Of a DNA stretch of 64,000 bases, positions 45,935 through 57,790 are shown piece by piece. Source of the stretch: Agrypnia vestita (Eukaryota > Arthropoda > Insecta > Trichoptera > Phryganeidae). Position 1 is the first letter of the stretch, and each line of letters begins with the position of its first letter. The stretch lies in contig JADDOH010002114.1 of NCBI GenBank assembly GCA_016648135.1, positions 62,001-126,000 on the forward strand, read 5' to 3'. Below the pieces are notes generated by a model. That model ran no database searches and had not been told where the DNA came from. It was given only the letters and a program-made list of their open reading frames with translations. A program made the position numbers and the translations under genes.

Positions 45935-47959
45935 TAACAGTCTTTTTCAAGACAATACGCGGGTTATCCTAGAAAATAATCCTTCATCATCCCCGCGAAA
46001 ATCCCCGCAAAAAAAAAAAAATGTATATATATATATTGATTTTAATAAATACAATATTATTGTTTACAGTTTATAGTAACTAATTAATTACTTTTAGAAT
46101 CTTCACATTTTTTGATGATTGGAGCTGATGTATTCCATTTATGAAATCAGAATCGAAATTCAGAATCGAATATGTTCACTTCAATAATCGTATTTACACA
46201 ATATATTATAACTAACTAACCATCACGCCGTTTCGCCGCAGGGGTAGGCAGAGATGATATAACGCCATATTCCTCTATCTTGGCATACTAGTTTTGCTTC
46301 GGCTACTTCGTACATCTTCTCATATTCTCAATAAATTATATATTATGGGTATAAAAGCAAAGGCGGCAATATCCAAAAAATAAAAAACATAAGCGTGCAG
46401 TAACCGAGGATTACTTATTTAAATTAATGAATTTTAGATTTTTTGTGTCTATTCTGTCCAAATTCTTACTTCCTATAAATTTATAGGCTATATTTCCTAC
46501 AAAAACTCGAATTCAGTACATTCTTAGTAATCACATAATTAGTAATACTCGATAACTAGATTAACCTTTTTTTAATATTGCTGCCTTTGCTTTTACACCC
46601 CTCATATATACTATTCTCCTATTCATGGTTCATTAAATTCTATTATAAATTATTTATCAAAATGAGTTATATATTATTTACGTATGTAGGTGTATAAAAA
46701 TATCTAATCAATTGATCGATATTGTTAACGATCGGGGGCAACTAGATTTTTTCCTAATCAATTTTAAGCTCTAAAAGTTAAACGGAAATTCTGAGGTTAG
46801 CGGCTAGATGATGGCAAACCCTCACACGTTCTCGGCGTGACTGCTAACCACATCTCATATAAATCTCATCCAGTTAACGGAGGCGAAATAGGTGGTGTTG
46901 GAGAAGTACCGAGGATCTTGGAAGCCAGCGCCCAGCATATCTAATCACATCTTACGGAATACGAATGAGACCGACCGGTTATGGCGTTCATTTCACAGGT
47001 AAGTGGGTTGTCTACGTCCAGGACCAACCGATGTAACAAAATGGATTTGAATATTTAAACGAACAACAGGATTTCCTCAAAAGGCAAAGTCGGTTCTGAT
47101 GTCCTTGCATCACGAAAGGCTAGACTAATAAAAAAACAAGATGTTTCCTTAAAAAAATCACGATTAAATTGTTAGAAAATTAAGATTGAATTATTTACTA
47201 CAATTTATGACACAGTGCAACCATAAAGATAAAACTGTGATATTTATCGCATGATAGTTGAATATTTTTGAAGCGTAATTTAGATGTAAAATATTGAAAG
47301 CAATTTTCGCCATCATTAGCAGAACCAACAGAACGGACGATAATAATAAATACGTAGTCAATTTTTTGGCAAATGACGATATACGAGTTGATTCTAACTT
47401 ATTACAAGCGCTATTCGCTAGCGATTGCTATTCGTTATGCCCTACGGGCGGGCAGCTTTGCCCTGCTTTTTGACAACTCCATGGCAAATGTAGTTTATAA
47501 ATTTAATTCAATAGTATATATATATATATCTCTATCCTATTGAATTGAACAACATAAAATTTAATAATAAAACGTTTGATTAATAATGTTACATGCAACA
47601 TCATTACTCCCTTTTTACACGTAGCATCTGCTTGCTTGCTTGCTTGACGAAAAAACTTTGAATCGATTTTTAACCCTTTTCCCTTGATCAAATCTACCTG
47701 AAACTTTGCAGGCAGACTCATGGCAACGATCAAGAAGATCTATCAAATTTTCGTTAAAAAAATAAATTATTATAGTATAATTTTGGATTTTTAGAAATTT
47801 TTAATGGTTTTTTCATACAATTCAGTAAGTTTTATGGAGATTCCGACGCATATTATAGACACGAAACCCGAAAATGAAAAAGGGAGTATTGTAAAAAATT
47901 GGTTTTTATGTTTTTTTTTTAAAGCCTGTTGATATTAATTCTTATATAAATAGTTAACT
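45935..47959. other. Intergenic DNA with a LINE scrap
   Basis: 46207-46330 is, on the minus strand, the 3' end of the LINE family at 26595 (inverted CATCACGCCGTTTCGCCG.. and AACTAACTAACCATCA tail). A GC-richer tract at 46790-47030 ends in a perfect splice-donor sequence CAG|GTAAGT at about 46998, but all frames before it hit stops. A short (TA)n is at 47515-47530. Confidence 0.4.
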
Positions 47960-48080
47960 AATCAATTTGCTAACACGCCGTTCCTGGCGGATGGAGTGCC
48001 ACACTCTTCTGTCCCGATGTACAATACATTCACTATGCTGAGCAACACTTTTTACCAATTCTCTCGTAAATTCATCTCTG
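47960..48080 (-). repeat. LINE 3' end fragment
   Basis: Minus strand of AACACGCCGTTCCTGGCGG and GTGCCACACTCTTCTGTCC, the terminal part of the LINE family at 26595 and 52855. Confidence 0.6.
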
Positions 48081-49341
48081 TTTAATAAAAATGAGCTCGC
48101 TTAGTCAGTAAATCGTATCCTAGCATATGAAATATTGGCATACAAGAATCATGACCGGTATGAAAAGACACATTTACTCGGGACATATTGCAGTAATCTA
48201 TATTTTCAAATCCGTAAACATTATTTCTTGTGGTTAATCCCGGGCACAATCACAGGACACCTCGGCCCACTAGATTAACTGGCAACTGCATTCTACCAAG
48301 AATGAAGATTGTCATCTAATAAATGGCGTCGGTAAATTATGTTCCAGCGCCTGCTATGACCTTTTCTTTTTGGTTTTTCTTTTATGTCGCGAAGTAAACC
48401 CTTATTGTCATTTTTCAAGAATATCCCACGAACGTGTTGGGCAAGCAAAAATAATCACGTTACCGTTAGAAGTTAAGAAATGGATATTTTTTATTTCGAG
48501 AAAGGTTGTCTCCGCCACGGGATTTGGATTCGCAGAAACAATGTATATCCATTAGGTAAGCGTTATTTTAAATCGTTGTTATGACACGACATTTAATTGC
48601 GAAGAGACGGTTATAAGTTTTTATTTCGATTTATGTATAATATTAAGCACAGATTTTAAGCTCAGGAAGACTTGCGTGAGCTACTTGCTAAATTTAACAT
48701 CAAACAGCTCTTTGTTAAATTAAGAAAAATGTTCAACAGTACCATTTTTGCTATTGATACTTAAAAAGTATCATGGGACATGAGATTTCTCAACATTTTT
48801 GAAATCCCTATTTAATAATATTAATAATATATAAAATAATCTGATTTAGAACATATTATACACCTACAACTTTAAAAAATTTGATAATGTATTGATTTTC
48901 TTACAGAGAAGCCAGTTAACACAGGTGGTAAGCCCTGGGCCACTCTATAAAGACTTCCATACACGTTTCCTATATAAATAGTTTCATTTCTGTAATTTAT
49001 CTTAATAAATAATAATCACCTATTTGTCTACAGGATAATATCGCGAAACTTAACGAGAATCAAATGTGATATTACATATATGTTATTTCCAGTTATTGCG
49101 AAAATTATAGAAAAATTACCCCCTCCTTTCTCGAACACCGTCAAGTAATCTTAAATTTTTTTTTCGACACCGCTGTATCTCAGTGACGTTCCTTCTGATG
49201 AATATACCCTGGCATAGAAATCTTTGATAAATCGATGTCAAAGTAATCAATGTGTTTAAATATAATTTTTTAAATAGATAAATTCAAATTATTTGGAAGA
49301 CAATCATCTTTTTAAAATTTTTAAAATAATAAAAAATATTA
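48081..49341. other. Intergenic DNA, nothing recognised
   Basis: The 61-codon frame at 48370-48555 has no motif. No clear repeats. Confidence 0.4.
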
Positions 49342-49835
49342 TCTATACCTACTAATATATAAAGAGGATTATCTATACCTACTAATATCTCCGAAACAAC
49401 TCAACCGATTTCAAAAATTCTTTCACCAATATTTAGAATGGACATTCTAAATATTGGTAAAAGAGTGGATATAGGCTATACATTATCCCTTTAAAATAAA
49501 ATGACTTTTCGCGGTGACCTATTTCACATGCGTTATATACGAACGGTAAGAGATATTTAAATACTTTCTATAGAGAAGTTGTTGAACTTAAAAAAATTCT
49601 GTAAAAAATATGCGATGATATATGTATAGGTATATAAATTGATAAAATATTACTAAAAGTTACTAAAAATCTACTCGTGCAAAGTCGCGCAGGTAATTTT
49701 CTATAAAAATCTACACCGTTTGACCGATTTGACTAATTTTTTTTGACTTTGCAAAACAATGGAACCTTTGTATCCCCCACAAAATTATTTTTAGATAAAT
49801 CCTAAATCCAGACAACGCCGGGTAGGAACAGCTAG
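49342..49835 (+). mobile_element. Non-autonomous Helitron-like element
   Basis: It begins TCTATACCTACTAATAT directly after an A and ends GCCGGGTAGGAACAG-CTAG directly before a T, matching the Helitron rule (5' TC, 3' CTRR, insertion between A and T). The 5' start is duplicated in tandem 30 bp later (49372). Inside are words of a very common moth repeat (CCGAAACAACTCAACCGATT, TGGATATAGGCTATA). There is no helicase frame. A perfect 16-bp palindrome sits at 49425-49458. Confidence 0.65.
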
Positions 49836-50774
49836 TCTATAAGAAAATCCTAATCAAAAGTGCATGATCCAGCCAAGGTATTATATAATTTTGATAAAAG
49901 ATTTTCGTGATAATTTTTTTGACATCGTATACTACACGTTAGTTGTAGGTATAAATACGTATAAATGACTCCCGAATGCAAATCCAAATAGGCTGTTTTA
50001 TCTGTTGTTTGCAAGAAAGGCGGGGGACGTTGGAATGACTAAATAATGTAAATGATGAATATTAATACTTTGTAACACGCAACTCACTCCAAGGGCGTGT
50101 TTCCACTATATTTCATTTCTTTGTGAACAATAATTATTCATATCTGAATAGACACATCACCCGTCGCTTAAATGCTTGAATGAGATTCCATTAAACCTAT
50201 CTACACGAACCTATTTCCCCTATTTAGGCTAAAATTCACTAAAAGTATTATAACATACAATGCATATTTTTATGATGGCGTTATTAGACGTGTACTTGTA
50301 TCACAGGCATGTATGTGATATAAATCAAGAGTGATTTTGATAAAATTATTTTTTTTAGAAATATTTAACTGAAGGAATCTTAAGAATTGAAATATAATGG
50401 ATATTTTATACGAACCGTATGGATATGTTGAGATACGATTTTCGACGTTTCTCTGGAGTCATATCACAGCGTCTATAAACATCCATTCCATGTATGTAGG
50501 TTAGAAAAATATGTCGAACAACCGTAATATATAAATCTTATATCTTTAAAGGAATAGATATTGGAAACTACACAGTTTCAAGAAAACTACTATTTTTTCA
50601 TAATACTTTTGAAATATACACTTGAATTTAATAACTTAAAAAAATATATAAAAAAATATTAAAAACAACTATATAACATTATTTAAATAATTTTTTAAAA
50701 TGTCAAACTACAGATATTACCAAAAAATTTTTAAATACTAAAAATATTAATTGTCTTAATTTATACTTCATTCA
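49836..50774. other. AT-rich intergenic DNA, nothing recognised
   Basis: No gene or clear repeat. Confidence 0.4.
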
Positions 50775-51060
50775 TTCTCTCAACATACTCAAATCATTTG
50801 AGCGATACTTCTTCTTTATATTAAATATGCCGAGATCAGCTTTATATACATTCCTAAAATTTTCATTCTTTACTCTATCATAAATGGATTTGCCATTCGT
50901 ACGAGAAGGTATCTCATCTCCACTGCACTAATTCTACTTTTGTTCCTCTTATACCAGCTCCAGTTTCATTTCCATACATCAGTGTTGGTACCAGAATTCC
51001 ATTGTGTACCGCTACACTTGCCTTGTTAGTCATATTTATTTTAGAAATTATTGCATTACA
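50775..51060 (-). pseudogene. LINE C-terminal remnant
   Basis: The minus strand matches the 26595 copy: TGGAATTCTGGTACCA, then YGNETGAGI-type (for SEAWSW) and the FDRVKNE-type segment. It is 3'-incomplete relative to that copy and frameshifted. Confidence 0.6.
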
Positions 51061-51394
51061 ATATTTAATAAATTTACCATTTAATAGAAAACCAACATGT
51101 AAATTCTAAAGTGTGATTATTTATTAAGTCAGTAATTTTATTTTGTTTTTCATAAAATAGTTGCTACCTGCCTTGGAATAGCACACGAATTTTTATGTCC
51201 GTAAATTCAAAATATTTGCAACAATATATGTTAAATGCATATGCTAAATTAAATATGTTATGGGCATATGTTAAATTAAATATAAGTATTTTCGATATTA
51301 ACAATATGGTTTTGCAAGTATTCATCTTCAAGCCGTACTTGTAACTTGCTTAATTCATGTTTTTAAATTGGATATAGGGATGAATGTTAAGTCC

Positions 51395-51790
51395 TCCGGC
51401 GTATGGAAGAAGAGAAGTGCTGCGGAGTGTCAAGATAAGAAAGCTTGAGTATCTCGGATACATTATAAGAGGACCAAAATGCAGTCTAATTTAACTCGTA
51501 ATCCAGCGGAAAATAAGCGTAGGAAGCCGCCGCATCTCATGGCTGCGTAACTTGAGCGAGTGGTAAAGTGTAAATCTTCTTCAAATGTAGCAAATTTATT
51601 TTGTGGTAACATAATCATAATTGATATTAATTAACTTTGTTAAAACCACTTATTTAATAAAATAAGTGATTTTAACAAAGTTAATTTATATCAATTATAA
51701 GTCTAATTCGACTGAGTTGTGCCGTGCGGCGGTAAAAAAGTCGTATTCGCCAGAATGATGGCCAACTTCCTATAGGAGATGGCACCATAA
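51395..51790 (+). pseudogene. LINE C-terminal remnant, split by an insertion
   Basis: EVLRSVKIRKLEYLGYIIRG, PKCSL.. and SRRISWLRNLSEW (51395-51573) continue at 51707-51790 (TTCGACTGAG..CGCCAGAATGATGGCC..GATGGCACCAT), as shown by the uninterrupted relative at 60905-61225. The 133 bp between are an insertion (next entry). Confidence 0.65.
51574..51706. mobile_element. Foldback insertion within a LINE
   Basis: It contains inverted arms 51617-51655 and 51660-51698 (39 bp, two mismatches) with loop AATA. TAA occurs at both insertion edges (51571-51573 and 51704-51706), consistent with a 3-bp target duplication. The arms do not reach the left edge. Confidence 0.65.
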
Positions 51791-52854
51791 GGTATATTTA
51801 TTGGATCTTTTAAAAGTAAACAATTATATCGATTAATATGGGTTAAAACATAAATATAATATTTAAAATATGTTATTATCATTGATGCAATAGTTATAGT
51901 TTTCTGTAAATATTCAAAATTGTAGTCATTTAATTATGATAAATTATATAAATCTCACAGAGACGAAGCTGTGAATATGAGAGACGTGTGTGGAAGTCTT
52001 TTTTATACAGAATGTTAATAAACTTAATAAAAACCACTACCAAATTTACGGTCTACCGGTTTAGAGACATACCCGTCTCTTCGTCAGGACCAACACTACA
52101 CTATTATATTCACAACACTATACAACCCAATCACAGTATTGTTAAACTATCACCACTTTTGATCACAAGCGTGTTAATCTTGTCAGAGACAAGCATGCAC
52201 TGATTATAGCCTATTGAACAATTGTCAGGAATCTAATGAGAGAGAGTGAGAGGGGGCGGGGTCTAAAGTGGGTCTTTTTTATACGATGGCCCAGGGCTTA
52301 CGCGAGTTAGGGGTGAAATAGTAGGCTCTATTGTAGTTTTAAATTGATTTGAAATATTACTTAGGTAGCTTCATACTTCGATGGCAATAAATAAGTTTGT
52401 TAATATAATTTAATTGTTATTTCGAAAGTTACTCATTTTATAGAGATGGTTTTTAGTGTGTTATCATCACTGCTGGATGAAGGCATTCTTATGTATCTCT
52501 CAGTAATTTCTCTGTCCATAGTTATTAGCTACAACGTTAACTTGATGATTTCACTAGTCCAGTGAGTTTTAGGTAAGCCCGTCGGCTTCTTGACTCCCTT
52601 CAGGTAACATTGAATGACCGAAAACCATTTAGATATTATATATAACATTGTACATATCGTCATATTACATATTTATATAACCATTACATATTATTTATAA
52701 CATTGTATATATCGTCAATTTCGACGTGATGAAATTTGATAGTCTTGACATTTCTCATGGAAACTTTACGCGTACATAAATCTGTACGTTTCATCTTTTT
52801 TGTACAAGGGTTTCGTAACGAACCGAATAGGGGGGCAAATCATATTTGATTGAA
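51791..52854. other. Intergenic DNA with dispersed words
   Basis: No gene. It holds hammerhead-like copy C (52050-52091), a doubled TTTATAACATTGTA..ATATCGTC around 52640-52716, and the second copy of the 34-bp word at 52746-52781 (see 24959). Confidence 0.45.
52050..52091 (-). ncRNA. Hammerhead-ribozyme-like motif, copy C (best stems)
   Basis: On the minus strand: GGTC-CTGACGA-A-GAGAC (loop of six) GTCTC-TAAA-CCGGT-A-GACC. GGTC/GACC forms stem I, GAGAC/GTCTC stem II, and the third stem is self-complementary ACCGGT, as in hammerheads that work as dimers. The one core fault is T in place of G of GAAA. Confidence 0.45.
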
Positions 52855-53315
52855 GATGCTAAAAAATGGAGTTCTGTTGCCAAATCTGTTGTATGGAAGT
52901 GAAGCCTGGATTTGGCAAAAAAAGAATGAAAGTAGACTGAATGCGTACGCTTAGACGTAGGTACGTGTGGAAAATCTTTGTACGATAGTGTAAAGAATGA
53001 ACGAATTAGAAGTGAATATAACGATGGCTGTAGTCAGTAAATAGTAAATCAAGTAAGGATCACTGAGATGGTTTGGCCATGTAGAACGGATGTGTGAGGA
53101 AAGGATGGTAGAGGAAATTTACGAGGCCTGAATTTTCTAATTTTTTTTTAATTTTAATTTATTTATTTCGGAAGACCTGGCATGACCAAATAAAACATAT
53201 ATTCGAGGATGGCTCTGTTAGTCAAAAGTGGTGTGCCAAGATAGAAGAGTGTGGTATTCTATCCTGTCTGCCTACCCCTCTGGGAAATTATGGTTAGTTG
53301 GTTAGTTAGATAGTT
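52855..53315 (+). pseudogene. LINE C-terminal remnant and 3' tail
   Basis: It reads LLYGSEAWIWQKKNESRLNA, then a gap, WFGHVERMCEERMVEEIYEA, GRPGMTK-type, and the AGAAGAGTGTGGTATTCTAT ending with tail GGTTAGTTGGTTAGTTAG. Same family as 26595; an AT-rich insertion interrupts it near 53135. Confidence 0.65.
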
Positions 53316-53454
53316 CAAATACTTCCATAATTTATTTGACAGCTCGCACAACGAGGACAAATAAATCGCTAAACATGTGTACATTTTCAGTGCCTGGAGC
53401 ACGAAAGCTGTAGATTCAGCCCAAACAAATTAGATTACCCATTAATTCCGCAAT

Positions 53455-53870
53455 TACACTTCCTTTGCCACGCCCTCGGCCAATAATGGTCACCGTTTCG
53501 CGCGATGTTTTCGCAAAGTACGTCGGTACTTCGGGGGTGGGTCATGCGCGGCCGGCCGCACGGACCCGCGCCGCTCCGCCCGCGGGCCGCGCTCCGGGCC
53601 TTATAATTTGTCTACCTGACCGAGGCATCTACCCGTCCGACCATTTGTGGCTTACTCTGTTATTTCGTCTTACTTTGCTCAACCACTTACGGTGAGAATA
53701 AACACCGGCCGGGAGAGGTGAGCGGAGATCGAACCGAGAATGATTGCCTCGTTAGAAATGTATCGAGAAACCCGAAACGAGCGGGGAAGAATGCGGCGGG
53801 GTCCGACGCCACTCGAGACGCTTGTGACGTTTATGACGGCACAATTGTGTCAGCGCCGGTAGCCTGTTAG
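53455..53870. promoter_or_regulatory. Strong CpG island
   Basis: This is the most GC/CpG-rich non-coding stretch of the window (runs such as GCGGCCGGCCGCACGG and GCCCGCGGGCCGCGC). A CCAAT box (GGCCAATAATGG, about 53478) lies near its left edge. Edges fall off sharply into AT-rich DNA. The 76-codon frame at 53465-53695 has composition-driven residues (Arg/Ala/Pro) and no ATG context. It may be a promoter, an unspliced first exon or an enhancer of an unseen gene. Confidence 0.45.
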
Positions 53871-55600
53871 TCGGTTATGGTAAACATCATAAAACCCTAA
53901 ATACATTGCTTTTAAAAGCGTCAGAAAAAAAGGATTTAATATTTTGGTCTTATTTTAGTCGGTGATATCAATTTATTATTTCACATTAAATTTTACAATG
54001 GTTAGATTTTTTAATATTGGCCTCACTGGACAACGCCCGTGCAGAGGCAAAATATTTAACATTTTTTTATAAAACATGTTGTTATGTGTGTGTATAACAT
54101 ACACATATTTACACATATAAATAACATATGAAAAAAATTCTTCTCTAATACTAATGTCAATGACATAATAATCTTTCGTGATTTAAAGACGATGTATATT
54201 TAAGTTGTCGAGTGAAATTCACACAGCCTTAAATTTTCTATGTGAAGTTTTATCTGATTCTATCAATTTTCGTAGATGTGATACAGAATTTGTAATAACA
54301 ATGACATAGTATGTATTTGTAAAATCAAAATACATAATTAACCACCGCACCTTGTGATAGATAGTTGTGTTTCACCAAAATACCTAATTATCTACGATGA
54401 GGTCTAAAAAGGTACAAAATAAGCAAATAAAATTGATGTAACAATGTCCTTTACTAACACTACCAGATAGTGGAAAAAATAATGAGGTATAAAATATTAA
54501 TGATGTAGAAAAAGCAAAAAAAAGCATAATTATCTATGTACCATTTTATGCTAAGAGATAAAATAAAATATAAAAATAAAAATTGATTACTTCTATAGTG
54601 TCATTTTTGTAAAAAAAGTCACTACTTGGGCGCTTTACGCAAGTAATGATGACATGAGATGCAAAAAATGATGAGATAAAATAATAATGGGGTACAATAA
54701 AGCGTAATTCTCTATGTAACAATTTTCGTCAATGAGGCTACCAAGACGCTAGGTGGCATTGCTCTCACAGCCTTAACTCGAGACCGAAATATACATTGTA
54801 AATACATAAGTTTTTTCGGGTTATTGCTAGTGTCACATAATTTCAGTTATATAATGTTTAAATTTTACAAAACTGATAATTAAACATTTGTTCTTGGTAC
54901 ATTTTTTCATTATCACACAATATTATCAATTTATTTTAATCTAATTAGATAAGACATACCTCCCATTTACATAATGTAGATATTGATCGTTCGTACTTGA
55001 AAAAAATATTAACCTTATAAATTGGATTCATAATATTATAGTCCTCTGATAGCTCAGTATTAGAAATCCAATGCTGGGGTCCCGAATATCGGGATTTTGG
55101 ACTACTTTACAGTATTTATGAATACTCTGAATAATAATAACGTATAACTGTGGAATTCCAAAAATAACTGCATAATATCGTAATAATAAAATACTATTGC
55201 TTTTACCATATTATTAAAAAAAAAATTTCACATATAAATCTTTATCAGTTAATTACGCTTTATTATTGACATTATTTTTGTTCATACATTTATTAAATAT
55301 AAAATATTGTTTATTGTTCATATACATACATAATACATGATGTATTTCGCGTTCTTTCTGACATTTTTTGTAAACGCGAAATTAATAATTAGCGGGATTT
55401 CTAATATTCATTCGGAGTCAAATTCACTAATTGACAATCATTTTTTGAACCCCTAATTTATAAATAAATCAATAATCCGGAACTTAATCTTGTCGGTAGA
55501 TAGGGTTACAACTACACAGTTTTAGTGGTTTTTATACCCGAAGTCAGCGAAACCTAAAAAATACCCTTCCAAAACAATGCTTCCAAACCGCTATTTAAAG
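53871..55600. other. AT-rich intergenic DNA
   Basis: No gene. About 55041-55100 (GATAGCTCAGTATTAG then GGTCCCGAATATCGGGA) is weakly tRNA-like and might be a SINE scrap. Confidence 0.35.
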
Positions 55601-55619
55601 GAAAGGCAGCAATATCCAG

Positions 55620-55765
55620 TTTGACCAATCAATCCCCAAGGAGATGTCACGTGACAAAAATGCGGCTTCATATAAAAGTGAGAGTTAATGATAGAATCAA
55701 ACATAATAGCAAAGCAATTTTCAATTATGAAAACAGCAAAAGCAACCGTGTTAACTAATTGGTAG
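55620..55765 (+). promoter_or_regulatory. TATA-box promoter-like block with CACGTG palindrome
   Basis: CCAAT (55625-55629), GTCACGTGAC (55646-55655, a 10-bp E-box palindrome of the USF/MITF-TFEB kind), then TATAAAAG (55671-55678). TCA at 55697-55699 would put A+1 28 bp after the TATA start, as expected. Downstream an ATG at 55727 opens only 12 codons (MKTAKATVLTNW). I cannot see the gene it would drive. Confidence 0.35.
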
Positions 55766-56885
55766 CAAAAATAACAATATGCATTTTTAAAAGATAAAAT
55801 AAAGGTATTTTTTTAATTATTTATATCGACACTTTTATAAAATAGAGTCACAAAAATTACTTACTTTTTTTTTAAATTCTGTAAATATTAGCTGCAGAGT
55901 TAATGTTAAATGTTAAGTCCGTTATATTATATTGAATAGTTTTCTTTTATATTCTTATTGGTTTACTGTACTTCATTTAAAATTTACTAAGCTCTTTGAC
56001 GTCGAATGACTAAATACACATAGTTATGTATATTTTAAATGCACTGCCCTTAAATATAACATTACGTATGCGTATCTGTTTGGTATTGATAAACCCCTTG
56101 TATTTACAAAGGCCTTTTTAATGACTATCGTTATTAAACAAGGATTATAATTTAGTCTGAAGCCAATTTATTATATTTACTCATGTTTGTAGAACGAGTC
56201 CCGTAATCCCCAGGTCCTTCAGTTTGTCACAACCCTTTGGCATTAATCCTTATCTACGAAAAAAGGATCAGATCGTTACTGCAAACCCTTTACGCTGCAG
56301 TCTTCGCATGAATGGCTTCTATTTTAGCAACCCCAATGGAAGACGAGATTAGAACATAAAGGTTCCAGGTAAACCTACCCCCAACATGCGACCCTGATGT
56401 CTTGTACAACATCGTTCCCTGTAACGTTACATCTGGTCTGTACTATTATAAGATTTCGAGATATCTGGATTAGGAATAGATAGAATTTTTACACAATAAG
56501 ATTTAAAATCTACCTAAGAAATATTTTTATTCCGTCTTTCTGGGTGGAGTGAATATTATCAGGCTTAATTAAGCTATTATATAGTTTAAATTCCAATTTG
56601 ATTATATGCCTGTACATTATTATTGAATTTTTTAATTCTATAAAATAAAATTGATATTAATTATTGGTATTTTCTTCGAAATTTTGTCGATTTCAGAGCA
56701 GCAGACTGTTTTTCCAAGACTAATCAAAGATTATTAATATTTCCCTCTATTTTAAAGATATCAAAATTACAAGGATCTAATAAGACAAAATAGATGGGAC
56801 TTATATAAATCCAAAATTGACGTAATTATAAGTATATGTAGAATCTTATATAATGATGCTAAAGACATGATTGTTAAAATAACGC
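55766..56885. other. AT-rich intergenic DNA, nothing recognised
   Basis: No gene or clear repeat; 56160-56460 is slightly GC-richer. Confidence 0.4.
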
Positions 56886-57175
56886 AAACTAACTAACTAA
56901 CCATCTCCTCGTTACCCTGCTGAGGTACGCAGAGTAGTTTATAGAACGCCGTATTCTTCTATCTTGGCACACCACTTTTCCTTCAACCACATTCGTACAC
57001 GCTCTTTGAAAGTTGATTTTTTTTTGAGAATTTTTTGACAGGGTCATCCTTTAACGTTCAGTTTATATAATCTTGCCAGGTCTTTCGCGAACGCCCTTTT
57101 TTCCTGCTACCTTCTACACTACTCTCGTTCATTTTCTTTACCATCCTCTCTTCACTCATATGTTCAATCAATGAA
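56886..57175 (-). pseudogene. LINE 3' end remnant
   Basis: Minus strand: tail AACTAACTAACTAACCATC (inverted), AGAATACGGCGTTC, GCCAAGATAGAAG, GACCTGGC and RGRPRKTW-like coding. Same family as 26595 and 52855. Confidence 0.6.
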
Positions 57176-57330
57176 AATTAAATACGAACAGAATTGAATA
57201 GATATATTTCTGCGTATACCTACATTATATTATTGAAGTAGATAAATTCTGATAAAAACAAACTAAAAATACCGGTGGTTGTATTGAAAGTTTCTTGTAG
57301 TTTAATAAAAAAACAGTGTTATTAGTTGGA

Positions 57331-57790
57331 TGAGAATTTATATATATTTTTATTTATTTTTATTTATTAGAGACACTAACAGGATAATGGGTACATGACA
57401 CTCAGATAATAAACATTATAGTGAAGACTATGCCCATTATCCCAATTACAAGTGTCTTCGGCACGCTCTAGTAACATGTATTTTTGTAATTAAATATATT
57501 TCACATGTACATTTATGTATATTATATATTTGAGTTTGAGTGTAGTGCGATTAGTATTTAATGGATCTATAGGTTCATGTCGTCGTTTAGAAAATGGATG
57601 TTGTGTATGAGTGAGTTTTTGAGCGAAGATAACGTGTCTGCAAGAATATCAGCATCAATGTTAGGGTCAGCACAATACAAATTATATGTGCGACACAACC
57701 TTGTAATGGGAGAAAAGTAACCGACATTATTAGTGTGCTGACTTATTCTGAAGAACTCCGGGTTTCTTATACGGGGTTTAACATGCAAAT
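57331..57790 (-). pseudogene. LINE reverse-transcriptase tail plus 3' UTR
   Basis: The minus-strand frame 57788-57567 reads LHVKPRIRNPEFFRISQHTN-type sequence, NVGYFSPITRLCRTYNLYC and ADTLSSLKNSLI, typical of the C-terminal end of Rex/Jockey-like LINE polymerases (..RTNYG.FSP..R....YN......D.F..SL..F). It is followed by ~200 bp of 3' UTR and an (AAATA)n-type tail at about 57340-57370. Confidence 0.65.

Noticed and set aside
46860..47005. Exon ending at a perfect CAG|GTAAGT donor
   Set aside because: All three frames before the donor contain stops soon after any plausible acceptor, and no domain is visible.
55041..55100. tRNA-like GATAGCTCAGT sequence
   Set aside because: It has only a box A-like word and a short inverted pair; too little to call even a SINE.
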